Shown: positions 57,216-64,000 of the stretch, in pieces | Position numbering within the stretch: position 1 is the first letter of the stretch | Layout of the letters: each line of letters opens with the position of its first letter | Origin: Mangrovicella endophytica | GTDB taxonomy: Bacteria > Pseudomonadota > Alphaproteobacteria > Rhizobiales > Rhizobiaceae | Direction of reading: 5' to 3' | DNA length: 64,000 nucleotides | Assembly: GCF_002893625.1 (NCBI RefSeq) | Contig: NZ_PKMZ01000003.1 | Span: 62,001-126,000, forward strand | The notes under the pieces: model-generated | What the model was told of the DNA's origin: nothing | The model's database searches: none | Seen by the model: the letters and a program-made list of their open reading frames with translations, nothing else | Program-made: the position numbers and the translations under genes

Positions 57216-58172
57216 TTAGAGCTTGCGCAGCGCCACTTGCTCGATCCGGTGGTTGGGGCCCTTGCGCAGGATCAGGTCGGCCCGCGGGCGGGTCGGCAGG
57301 ATGTTCTCCGACAGGTTCAGGCCGTTGATGTTGCGCCAGAGACCGTCGGCGATGCCGAGCGCCTCGTCCTCGCTGATCTCGGCATAACGATGGAAGAACG
57401 ACTTCTGGTCGCGGAACGCCGTCTGGCGCAGCCGCATGAAGCGGTCGACATACCAGCGCCGGATGTCCGCCTCGGCCGCGTCGATATAGATCGAATGGTC
57501 GAAGAAGTCCGACACGAAGGGCACCATCTTGCCGTCGCGCGGCAGGTCGCGCACCTGCAGGACGTTCAGCCCCTCGAAGATCAGGATGTCCGGCCGGTCG
57601 ACGGTGATCCGCTCGCCCGGCACGACGTCGTAGACGAGGTGGGAATAGACCGGCGCCTCGACGCGCGGCGCTCCGGCCTTGATGTCGGACAGGAAGCGCA
57701 GGATGGCGGCGACGTCGTAGCTTTCCGGAAAGCCCTTGCGCCCCATCAGCCCTTCGGCCTGCAGCACGGCGTTGGGGTAGAGGAATCCGTCGGTCGTCAC
57801 CAGCGCGACCTTCGGCGATGTCGACCAGCGGCCGAGCAGCTCCTTCAGGATGCGGGCCGTGGTCGACTTGCCGACCGCGACCGAGCCGGCGATGCCGATG
57901 ATGAAGGGTGTCTTGGCCGGCTCGGACCCCGACAGGAAAGCCTGGCGCTGCCGGAACAGGAGCTGCGAGGATTCCACATGGGCGTAGAGGAGGCGCGAGA
58001 TCGGCACGTAGATGCGGGCGACCTCGTCGAGATCGAGCGGATCGCCGAGCGAGCGCAGCCGCCGGACCTCCTCCTCCGTCAACGTCAGCGGCTCGTTGGC
58101 GCGGAAGCGTCCCCACTCCTCGGCGCTGAAGAAGCGGTAGGGCGAAAGCGTCGACGGCAGCATCTGGTCCAT
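57216..58172 (-). CDS. coaA: Pantothenate kinase, type I
   Basis: A 318-residue enzyme phosphorylating pantothenate, the first step of CoA synthesis. It has the P-loop [17 protein letters not shown] near residue 95, [20 protein letters not shown] and [11 protein letters not shown]. It is last in the leftward hisB-DUF2628-hisH-hisA-hisF-hisE-coaA run; its ATG shares bases with the hisE stop (TGATG), so translation is coupled. Confidence 0.97.
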   Translation of the reverse strand: MDQMLPSTLSPYRFFSAEEWGRFRANEPLTLTEEEVRRLRSLGDPLDLDEVARIYVPISRLLYAHVESSQLLFRQRQAFLSGSEPAKTPFIIGIAGSVAVGKSTTARILKELLGRWSTSPKVALVTTDGFLYPNAVLQAEGLMGRKGFPESYDVAAILRFLSDIKAGAPRVEAPVYSHLVYDVVPGERITVDRPDILIFEGLNVLQVRDLPRDGKMVPFVSDFFDHSIYIDAAEADIRRWYVDRFMRLRQTAFRDQKSFFHRYAEISEDEALGIADGLWRNINGLNLSENILPTRPRADLILRKGPNHRIEQVALRKL

Positions 58173-58501
58173 CAATCCGCAGCCCCTGGCCGGCTGGCCT
58201 TCTCCTCAAGGCCCGTCTGCGCCGTGCGCCGGCCGAGCTCGGCCATGACGCGGCTGAGCGGTATGTTCCGGAGCTTCAGCACGATCAGGAGGTGGTAGAG
58301 GAGGTCTGCCGCCTCGCCGGCGAGCTTGTCGTCCTCCTCCGCAAGCGCTGCCACGACCAGTTCCACCGCCTCCTCGCCGAGCTTGCGCGCACTGCGCGGC
58401 AGCCCGTCCCGGACCAAAGAGGCGGTATAGGACTTCGGATCCTGCGACGTCGCCCTGGCGGCGATGATCGTTTCGAGGTCGGCGAGGGTGAAGTCGGTCA
58501 T
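58172..58501 (-). CDS. hisE: Phosphoribosyl-ATP pyrophosphatase
   Basis: A 109-residue all-helical enzyme, the second step of histidine synthesis. It has [33 protein letters not shown] and [14 protein letters not shown], with the acidic metal-binding residues. ATG 58501 has AAGGAT. It lies 51 bases after hisF. Confidence 0.95.
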   Translation of the reverse strand: MTDFTLADLETIIAARATSQDPKSYTASLVRDGLPRSARKLGEEAVELVVAALAEEDDKLAGEAADLLYHLLIVLKLRNIPLSRVMAELGRRTAQTGLEEKASRPGAAD

Positions 58502-58552
58502 GGACGATCCTTGGCTGAGCGTGTGCAGCAGCGCCACGGGCGCGCCGGCGCC

Positions 58553-59332
58553 TCAGGCGTCGCGGCGCATCGGGATGCCGGCGGCGGCCATGTGATCCTT
58601 GGCCTCGGCGATCGTATGGGTGCCGAAGTGGAAGATCGAGGCGGCGAGCACGGCCGTGGCGTGACCGTCGCGGATGCCGGCCACGAGGTGATCGAGATTG
58701 CCGACGCCGCCCGAGGCGATCACCGGCACGCTGACAGCGTCGGCCACCGCGCGGGTCAACTCAATGTCGAAGCCGGCCTTGGTGCCGTCGCGATCCATCG
58801 AAGTCAGGAGGATCTCGCCGGCGCCGAGCGACGTGACACGGCGGGCGAAATCGACGGCATCGATGCCGGTGGGGGTGCGGCCGCCATGGGTGAAGATCTC
58901 GAAGCGCGCCGGCTCACCGGGTGCTGAGACGCGCTTGGCGTCGATCGCGACGACGATGCACTGGTCCCCGAACTTCTCCGCCGCTTCCGCGACGAACTCA
59001 GGCCGCTTCACCGCGGCGGTGTTGATGGACACCTTGTCGGCGCCGGCCAGCAGCAGACGGCGGATATCGGCGACCGTGCGCACGCCGCCGCCGACCGTCA
59101 CCGGCATGAAGCACTGCTCGGCGGTGCGGGCGACGACGTCGAAGATGGTGTCGCGCTCGTCCGACGAGGCGGTGATGTCGAGAAAGCAGAGCTCGTCGGC
59201 GCCGGCGGCGTCGTAGGCTCGCGCGGCCTCGACGGGATCGCCGGCATCCACGAGCCCCTCGAAATTGACGCCTTTGACGACGCGGCCGTCCTTGACGTCG
59301 AGGCAGGGGATGATGCGGGCTTTCAGGGTCAC
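58553..59332 (-). CDS. hisF: Imidazole glycerol phosphate synthase, cyclase subunit
   Basis: A 259-residue TIM barrel that makes imidazole glycerol phosphate and AICAR with HisH. It has [20 protein letters not shown] (catalytic Asp), [33 protein letters not shown] and [17 protein letters not shown] start at 59332 with GGAGGTG is used. The 205-base gap before it is the longest in the his operon. Confidence 0.97.
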   Translation of the reverse strand: MTLKARIIPCLDVKDGRVVKGVNFEGLVDAGDPVEAARAYDAAGADELCFLDITASSDERDTIFDVVARTAEQCFMPVTVGGGVRTVADIRRLLLAGADKVSINTAAVKRPEFVAEAAEKFGDQCIVVAIDAKRVSAPGEPARFEIFTHGGRTPTGIDAVDFARRVTSLGAGEILLTSMDRDGTKAGFDIELTRAVADAVSVPVIASGGVGNLDHLVAGIRDGHATAVLAASIFHFGTHTIAEAKDHMAAAGIPMRRDA

Positions 59333-59537
59333 CAGGCACCTCCGTGATGCCGCGCAGCCGCGGACATGGCGCGCGCAGCCATCATGCGCGGCGTTCCGTA
59401 TCGTTCCGCGTTGCCATGGCTGCATTTGTCGCGGCGTCTTATGCGCGGGTCAGCGGGGACTCTGCAAGAGGCGGCGGGATGCAGCGGCATCCGCGGTGCC
59501 GGCGCCAAGCTCAAGCGGCTTCGTGCCGGCGCGGCCC

Positions 59538-60272
59538 TCAGCCCGCCAGGACCCGCAGCGCTTCGGCCGGATCGATGCGGCCGTCATAAAGGGCACGGCC
59601 GGAGATCGCACCTTCCAGGTGCCGCGCATCAGCCTCGGTCAGGCGCCGCACGTCATCCATCGAGGCAAGGCCGCCGGAGGCGATCACCGGGATCGATACG
59701 GCATCGGCGAGCGCGATCGTCGCCTCCCAGTTGATGCCGGCGAGAACGCCGTCGCGATCGATGTCGGTATAGATGATCGCGGCAACGCCGGCATCCTCGA
59801 AGCGGCGGGCAAGATCCACCGCACTCAGCTCGGAGGTCTCGGCCCAGCCCTCCACCGCGACCTTGCCGCCCTTGGCGTCGATGCCGACGGCGATGCGGCC
59901 GGGAAAGCGCCGCGCCGCGTCGCGTACCAGATCGGGATCGCGCACCGCGACCGTGCCGAGGATGACGCGGGCAAGGCCGGCGGACAACCAGCGCTCGATG
60001 TCGGCCATCGTGCGGATGCCGCCGCCGAGCTGCACCTTCATGCGCGTGCCGACGGCGGCGAGGATGGCGTCGACCGCCGCGGCATTCACCGCGGCGCCGG
60101 CAAAGGCGCCGTTGAGATCGACGACATGGAGGTGGCTGAAGCCGGCCTCGGCAAATTGGCGCGCCTGCGCGGCCGGGTCCTCGTTATAGACGGTCGCCTC
60201 CTCCATCAGGCCGAGCTTCAGCCGGACGCAGGCGCCGTCCTTGAGGTCGATGGCGGGGAAGAGAATGGGCAT
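59538..60272 (-). CDS. hisA: Phosphoribosylformimino-5-aminoimidazole carboxamide ribotide isomerase
   Basis: A 244-residue TIM barrel homologous to HisF. It has the start [18 protein letters not shown] with catalytic Asp near residue 8, [37 protein letters not shown] and [14 protein letters not shown]. Confidence 0.97.
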   Translation of the reverse strand: MPILFPAIDLKDGACVRLKLGLMEEATVYNEDPAAQARQFAEAGFSHLHVVDLNGAFAGAAVNAAAVDAILAAVGTRMKVQLGGGIRTMADIERWLSAGLARVILGTVAVRDPDLVRDAARRFPGRIAVGIDAKGGKVAVEGWAETSELSAVDLARRFEDAGVAAIIYTDIDRDGVLAGINWEATIALADAVSIPVIASGGLASMDDVRRLTEADARHLEGAISGRALYDGRIDPAEALRVLAG

Positions 60273-60316
60273 CGCAGCTCACGTGGGTGATGGAAGAGGC
60301 TGGCGGCCAGCGGCCT

Positions 60317-60970
60317 TCAGGGCTGCCAGCGCAGGAAGTTGGCGACGAGGGCGAGGCCGAGCGTCTGGCTCTTTTCCGGGTGGAACTGCGTACCCGCCTT
60401 GTTGTCTCGCGCCACGATCGCCGTGATCGGCCCGCCATAGTCCGCCGTCGCCAGAACGTCGGCCGGGTCTTCGGCGGCGAGGTGGTAGGAATGGACGAAA
60501 TAGGCGTGGAGGCCGCGCTCGCCTGTCGGAATGCCGGCGAGGAGGGGATGCTCGCGCCGCGCCTCGATCGTGTTCCAGCCGATCTGCGGGATCTTCAGCT
60601 CGGGATCGTCGGGCGTCATCAGCGTGACGTCGCCGGGAATCCAGCCGAGGCCGGGCGTGACGGTCTTTTCGAGGCCTCGGCTCGCCATCAGCTGCATGCC
60701 GACGCAGATGCCGAGGAACGGCTTGCCGCGTCCGTCGACCGCCTCGTAGAGCGCCTCCGTCATGCCTTCGACGGCGTCGAGGCCGCGACGACAGTCAGCA
60801 AAAGCGCCGACGCCCGGCAGCACCACGCGATCGGCATTCAGCACGACCTCCGGATCGTCGGTCAGGATGATGCGCGTGTCGGAGCCGGCTTCCGTCGCCG
60901 CACGCTCGAACGCCTTGGTGGCCGAGCGCAGGTTGCCGGAGCCGTAGTCGATGATGGCGACGGTCTGCAT
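60317..60970 (-). CDS. hisH: Imidazole glycerol phosphate synthase, glutaminase subunit
   Basis: A 217-residue class I amidotransferase. It has [25 protein letters not shown], the nucleophile [13 protein letters not shown] and the His-Glu pair in QFHPEKSQ. It feeds ammonia to HisF. It starts 1 base after the DUF2628 stop. Confidence 0.97.
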   Translation of the reverse strand: MQTVAIIDYGSGNLRSATKAFERAATEAGSDTRIILTDDPEVVLNADRVVLPGVGAFADCRRGLDAVEGMTEALYEAVDGRGKPFLGICVGMQLMASRGLEKTVTPGLGWIPGDVTLMTPDDPELKIPQIGWNTIEARREHPLLAGIPTGERGLHAYFVHSYHLAAEDPADVLATADYGGPITAIVARDNKAGTQFHPEKSQTLGLALVANFLRWQP

Positions 60971-60971
60971 G

Positions 60972-61466
60972 TCAGCGTCCGAAGTCGAGAAGGGTGGCCG
61001 GCGGCTGGCGCCGCAGCAGCGGGGCATTGGCAGGCGATGCCGGCGTGAACGATGGCTGCCCCTGGATCGCGAGAGCTGCATCGGCGGACGGTGCCGCCGG
61101 GGCGGAGTTGGCGGCGAAGTAGACGAGTTCCGCCTCGGCGCCATCGGCGGCTTCGAAGGCGGCCGTCTCGCGATAGCCGCGCCGCTGGAGCGCCGCGATC
61201 CGCAGGGCCGGTCCTTCCAGCGCGACGAGGAGCCCGAGCAGAGCAACGAGGCCGAAGCCAAGAAGCGGCGCGCCGAGCTGGTTGCCGGTGAGGATGAAGG
61301 CGATCGTCAGCGCCAGCGCGACGACGCCCTCAAGCCAGAGTGCGTAGCGCCACAGCCAGATAGCGGGCAGCAGCACGGCCCAGCCGGATAACCGATCGCG
61401 CACGAAGACGGCGCGCTCGCTCGGCGCCTCCACATCCGCCGGCTCCAGCACGACGAAGCGCGTCAC
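60972..61466 (-). CDS. DUF2628 membrane protein within the his operon
   Basis: A 164-residue protein. It has two hydrophobic helices ([24 protein letters not shown] and [16 protein letters not shown]) after the conserved [11 protein letters not shown], and a Pro/Ala-rich tail with a terminal TLLDFGR. A GTG start at 61466 is inferred from the family N-terminus (VTRFVVLEP). It is found between hisB and hisH throughout Hyphomicrobiales; its role is unknown. Confidence 0.88.
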   Translation of the reverse strand: MTRFVVLEPADVEAPSERAVFVRDRLSGWAVLLPAIWLWRYALWLEGVVALALTIAFILTGNQLGAPLLGFGLVALLGLLVALEGPALRIAALQRRGYRETAAFEAADGAEAELVYFAANSAPAAPSADAALAIQGQPSFTPASPANAPLLRRQPPATLLDFGR

Positions 61467-61500
61467 GGCCGGCGCCTCAAGGAAGGGCCAAGCGCGGGGC

Positions 61501-62109
61501 TCACGCCAGCGTGCCCTTGGTCGACGGCACCAGATTGGCCTGCCGCGGATCGATGGCAACCGCATCGCCCAGCACCCGCGCCACCGCCTTGAAGCAGGTC
61601 TCGGCGATGTGGTGGGCGTTGCCGCCATAGAGGTTCTTGATGTGGAGCGTGATGCCGGCATTGATCGCGAGCGCCTGGAAGAACTCGCGCACCAGCTCGG
61701 TGTCGAAGGTGCCGATCTTGTCGCGCGAGAATTTTGCATCGAACACGAGGAACGGCCGTCCCGAGACGTCCACCGCGGCGCGCGTCAGGCATTCGTCCAT
61801 GGCAAGGTCGAGCGAGGCATAGCGGCGGATGCCGCGTCGCTCGCCGAGCGCTTGCCGGATCGCCTGGCCGAGCGCGATGCCGGTGTCCTCCACCGTGTGG
61901 TGGTCATCGATATGGAGATCGCCATTCGCCTCGACGGTGATGTCGATCAGCGAGTGGCGGGCGAGCTGCTCCAGCATGTGGTCGAAGAAGCCGACGCCGG
62001 TCCTGACGTTGGCGCGCCCCGTTCCGTCGAGATCCACCCGCACGCGGATCTTCGTCTCGCTGGTGCCGCGCTCGACGCTGGCATCACGCCGCCCCGCCGT
62101 TTCGCCCAT
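61501..62109 (-). CDS. hisB: Imidazoleglycerol-phosphate dehydratase
   Basis: A 202-residue enzyme. It has [36 protein letters not shown] and [22 protein letters not shown] with the His/Glu metal ligands, and a terminal SVKGTL-like STKGTLA. It is first in the leftward his operon, which shares a promoter region with the divergent hslV. Confidence 0.97.
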   Translation of the reverse strand: MGETAGRRDASVERGTSETKIRVRVDLDGTGRANVRTGVGFFDHMLEQLARHSLIDITVEANGDLHIDDHHTVEDTGIALGQAIRQALGERRGIRRYASLDLAMDECLTRAAVDVSGRPFLVFDAKFSRDKIGTFDTELVREFFQALAINAGITLHIKNLYGGNAHHIAETCFKAVARVLGDAVAIDPRQANLVPSTKGTLA

Positions 62110-62210
62110 CAAACCGTCTCCTTGCCGATGTTTCGGGCTCTTAGCACATCCGTGCGGTCGATAAAGCGTGACAGAGCTGTTGGGTCAGGTGTCGGCGCAC
62201 GTCCTGCGCC

Positions 62211-62239
62211 GTTGGCATGGTGCGAGCCAAGCCCCACAT
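62211..62239 (+). promoter_or_regulatory. Possible heat-shock (sigma-32) promoter for hslV
   Basis: GTTGGC (62211-62216), a 15-bp spacer and CCCCACAT (62232-62239) resemble the CTTG/CCCCAT sigma-32 pattern. hslV is a heat-shock gene in most bacteria. The -35 match is partial. Confidence 0.35.
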
Positions 62240-62306
62240 GTGGGCCGATCGGCCGCGGCCGCTGCTTGGATGAAGGGCGGCGCGGACCGGATGAGAAGGA
62301 CAGAAG

Positions 62307-62870
62307 ATGAGCATGGAAAAGCACGATCCGGCGCAGATGTACTCCACCACCATCGTTACGGTGCGCAAGGGCGGCAAGGTGGTGATCGCCGGCGACGGCC
62401 AGGTTTCCCTCGGCAACACCGTGATGAAGGGCAATGCCCGGAAAGTTCGCCGCATCGGCAAGAACGGCCAGGTGATCGCTGGCTTTGCCGGCGCAACGGC
62501 CGACGCCTTCACGCTCCTGGAGCGGCTGGAGGCCAAGCTCGAGCAATATCCCGACCAGCTGATGCGCGCCTGCGTCGAACTCGCCAAGGACTGGCGCACT
62601 GACCGCTATCTCCGGCGCCTGGAGGCGATGATGATCGTCGCCGATCCCAAGGTGACGCTGACGCTGACCGGCAATGGCGACGTTCTGGAGCCCGAGGAAG
62701 GCATCATGGCGATCGGCTCGGGCGGCAACTATGCGCTCGCCGCCGCGCGGGCGCTGGCCGACACCGACTTCGGCGCCGAGGAGATTGCCCGCCGGGCCAT
62801 GAAGATCGCCGGCGACATCTGCATCTACACCAACGGTAACGTGGTGATGGAGACGCTCGACGCCGCCTGA
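62307..62870 (+). CDS. hslV: ATP-dependent protease peptidase subunit HslV (ClpQ)
   Basis: A 187-residue N-terminal-threonine peptidase related to proteasome beta subunits. It has the pattern [56 protein letters not shown] and [14 protein letters not shown]. The catalytic Thr would be exposed by removal of a short leader. Its partner HslU lies about 7.5 kb to the left on the other strand, unlike the usual adjacent pair. Confidence 0.97.
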   Translation: MSMEKHDPAQMYSTTIVTVRKGGKVVIAGDGQVSLGNTVMKGNARKVRRIGKNGQVIAGFAGATADAFTLLERLEAKLEQYPDQLMRACVELAKDWRTDRYLRRLEAMMIVADPKVTLTLTGNGDVLEPEEGIMAIGSGGNYALAAARALADTDFGAEEIARRAMKIAGDICIYTNGNVVMETLDAA

Positions 62871-62940
62871 GGGTGAGGCGGGCAACGCGGGCATGGTGCA
62901 CCATGCAGTCTGACGATGATGGGCGGCACGCCTCGCATCG

Positions 62941-63681
62941 TCAGCCCTGCGTCCGTTCGGCGAGATGCGCCTCTACCGCCAGCGCGTCACCGAGCGCGGC
63001 GCCCGCCGCCGTGTTGTCGAGGATGATCCATACGGGCGTGCCGGCCGCAGCGTGGCGGCGCGCCTTCTCGGCGAGACGATCCAGCACCTCCGGCTCATAG
63101 GCCGAATAGTAGATGCGCGGCGATCCGTGCAGGCGAAGGTAGACGAGGCCGGGCCAGCCGCCCGGTCCTGCCGCGTCCGGTACCGGTGCAGGGTCGGCTG
63201 CAACGCGAGCGACCCTAAACACGGTGAGGAGTTCATCGACGGCGGGCGTAAACCAGCTGCCGTGGCGTGGCTCCAGCGCCACCAGGCCGTCATGGCGCTC
63301 TCGCAGAATGCGCAGGAAGGCGCCCGCAGCCGCAGCATCGAAGGCAAGGCTCGGCGGCAGCTGCAGGAGCAGGACCCCGAGCTTGTCGCCAAGGCCGGCG
63401 GCCTCGCCGAGGCAGCGCTCCAGCGGCTCTGCAACATCGATCAGCCGCGCCTCGTGCGAGATCGCCTTCGGCAGCTTCACGGCAAAGCGAAAATCATCCG
63501 GCACCGAATCGGCCCAGCGCTGATAGGTCGTGCGCCGGTGCGGCCGGTAGAAGGAGGTGTTGATCTCCGCGGTAGCCATATGGCGGGCGTAGCGCTCGAG
63601 ATGGCTGCCGGCGCCGGGAAAGCGCTCCGCATAGGGAGCCGGGATCGACCAGCCAGCGGTGCCGACGCGGATCAGCCGCAT
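62941..63681 (-). CDS. DUF72 family protein
   Basis: A 246-residue TIM-barrel-like protein: VGTAGWSIP at the start, EINTSFYRPHRRTTYQRWADSVPDDFRFAVKLPKAISH and a C-terminal WIILDNTAAGAAL segment. Its function is unknown in the family; structure suggests a metal-free TIM barrel. ATG 63681 (MRLIRVGTAG) with GAGG upstream was preferred over 63714. Confidence 0.88.
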   Translation of the reverse strand: MRLIRVGTAGWSIPAPYAERFPGAGSHLERYARHMATAEINTSFYRPHRRTTYQRWADSVPDDFRFAVKLPKAISHEARLIDVAEPLERCLGEAAGLGDKLGVLLLQLPPSLAFDAAAAGAFLRILRERHDGLVALEPRHGSWFTPAVDELLTVFRVARVAADPAPVPDAAGPGGWPGLVYLRLHGSPRIYYSAYEPEVLDRLAEKARRHAAAGTPVWIILDNTAAGAALGDALAVEAHLAERTQG

Positions 63682-63831
63682 GTCGGCCTCGATGGGGATG
63701 ACATCGCCGGGCATCCGTCGGGCGAGAGGCGGCTTAGAAAGCGGTCCGAATACATTTCGTCACAAATTCATATGCAACGGTCTGGCTGCCTTACCGCTTT
63801 CGATGCCACCAGAACAGCAGCAGGAAATCTC

Positions 63832-64000
63832 ATGACCAAGTTCATGTCCATCGCGCTCGCCGCGGCTCTCCTTGTTCCCTCCATTGCGAGCGCCGAGACC
63901 GTGACGCGCATCGTTCGCCACCACAACAGTGCCGGCATCACGCATGTTCGCGATATCAAAGTGAAGCCGAAGGTGGTGAAGCAGCATTGCGAGACGCGGC
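63832..64000 (+). CDS. Small exported protein, 3' end cut by the window edge
   Basis: Only the first 56 codons are visible: a signal peptide (MTKFMSIALAAALLVPSIASA) and a basic mature start containing VTRIVRHHNSAGITHV, with a Cys near the cut end. CAGGAAA precedes ATG 63832. The frame is open to base 64000; no family was recognised. Confidence 0.6.
   Translation, partial: MTKFMSIALAAALLVPSIASAETVTRIVRHHNSAGITHVRDIKVKPKVVKQHCETR

Noticed and set aside
60281-60287. CACGTG in the hisH/hisA gap as another parS
   Set aside because: Only the hexamer core matches; both arms differ.

Overview
The window is a high-GC chromosomal segment of an alphaproteobacterium, most likely of the order Hyphomicrobiales (Rhizobiales). 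The main reason is gene order: yggS / leuS-lptE-holA / parB-parA-rsmG-mnmG-mnmE / rho / hemJ-hemE / maf-aroE-coaE-dnaQ / secB-fxsA-tim44-mltA-smr, then hslU, coaA-hisE-hisF-hisA-hisH-hisB and hslV. This is the classic block around the replication origin in that order (compare Sinorhizobium, and Caulobacter where the origin adjoins hemE). The genus cannot be fixed from the sequence; an Aurantimonadaceae-like organism would fit. No rRNA, tRNA, CRISPR array or intact insertion sequence was recognised.

Layout. 1-5.5 kb is an accessory segment: the end of a DUF3883 (NOV_C) protein, a metallophosphoesterase, a frameshifted SGNH esterase, and a translationally coupled pair made of a TnsA-like protein and a soluble FtsH-like AAA+/M41 protease. 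It is closed by a strong bidirectional terminator. 5.6-12.2 kb is a conserved housekeeping run on the minus strand (htpX-rsmB-heparinase-purH, plus a GFA protein). 12.3-22.7 kb is mixed: an SDHAF4-like protein, an exported nuclease, cyclopropane synthase, dctA, a 25-codon ORF with its own promoter, ribosome site and terminator, acs, a PAP2 phosphatase, an AI-2E permease, yggS and an acyltransferase flanked by direct repeats. 23-39.5 kb carries leuS-lptE-holA and the segregation/tRNA-modification block parB-parA-rsmG-mnmG-mnmE, then rho, hemJ and hemE.

The 527-bp gap between hemE (leftward) and maf (rightward) is the best candidate for oriC. Core genes diverge from it, and six parS or parS-like palindromes (CACGTG core) lie between 13.4 and 49.6 kb around parAB. 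The PPSR (DUF299) gene usually found beside hemE in relatives is absent. 40-64 kb holds maf-aroE-coaE-dnaQ, an acidic outer-membrane protein, secB, fxsA, a Tim44-like protein with mltA-smr-xre, a Fae-like protein lacking the expected catalytic histidine, a PQQ-type sugar dehydrogenase, hslU, a solo LuxR, alkB, coaA, the his operon and hslV. hslU and hslV are about 7.5 kb apart rather than adjacent.

Functionally most of the window is replication start, segregation, tRNA modification and core biosynthesis. The most novel material is the TnsA-like/FtsH-like pair with an SOS-like box upstream, the micro-transcript downstream of acs, the Fae homologue and the LuxR solo. Starts were chosen from ribosome-binding sites and known family N-termini, so several differ from the longest open frame.
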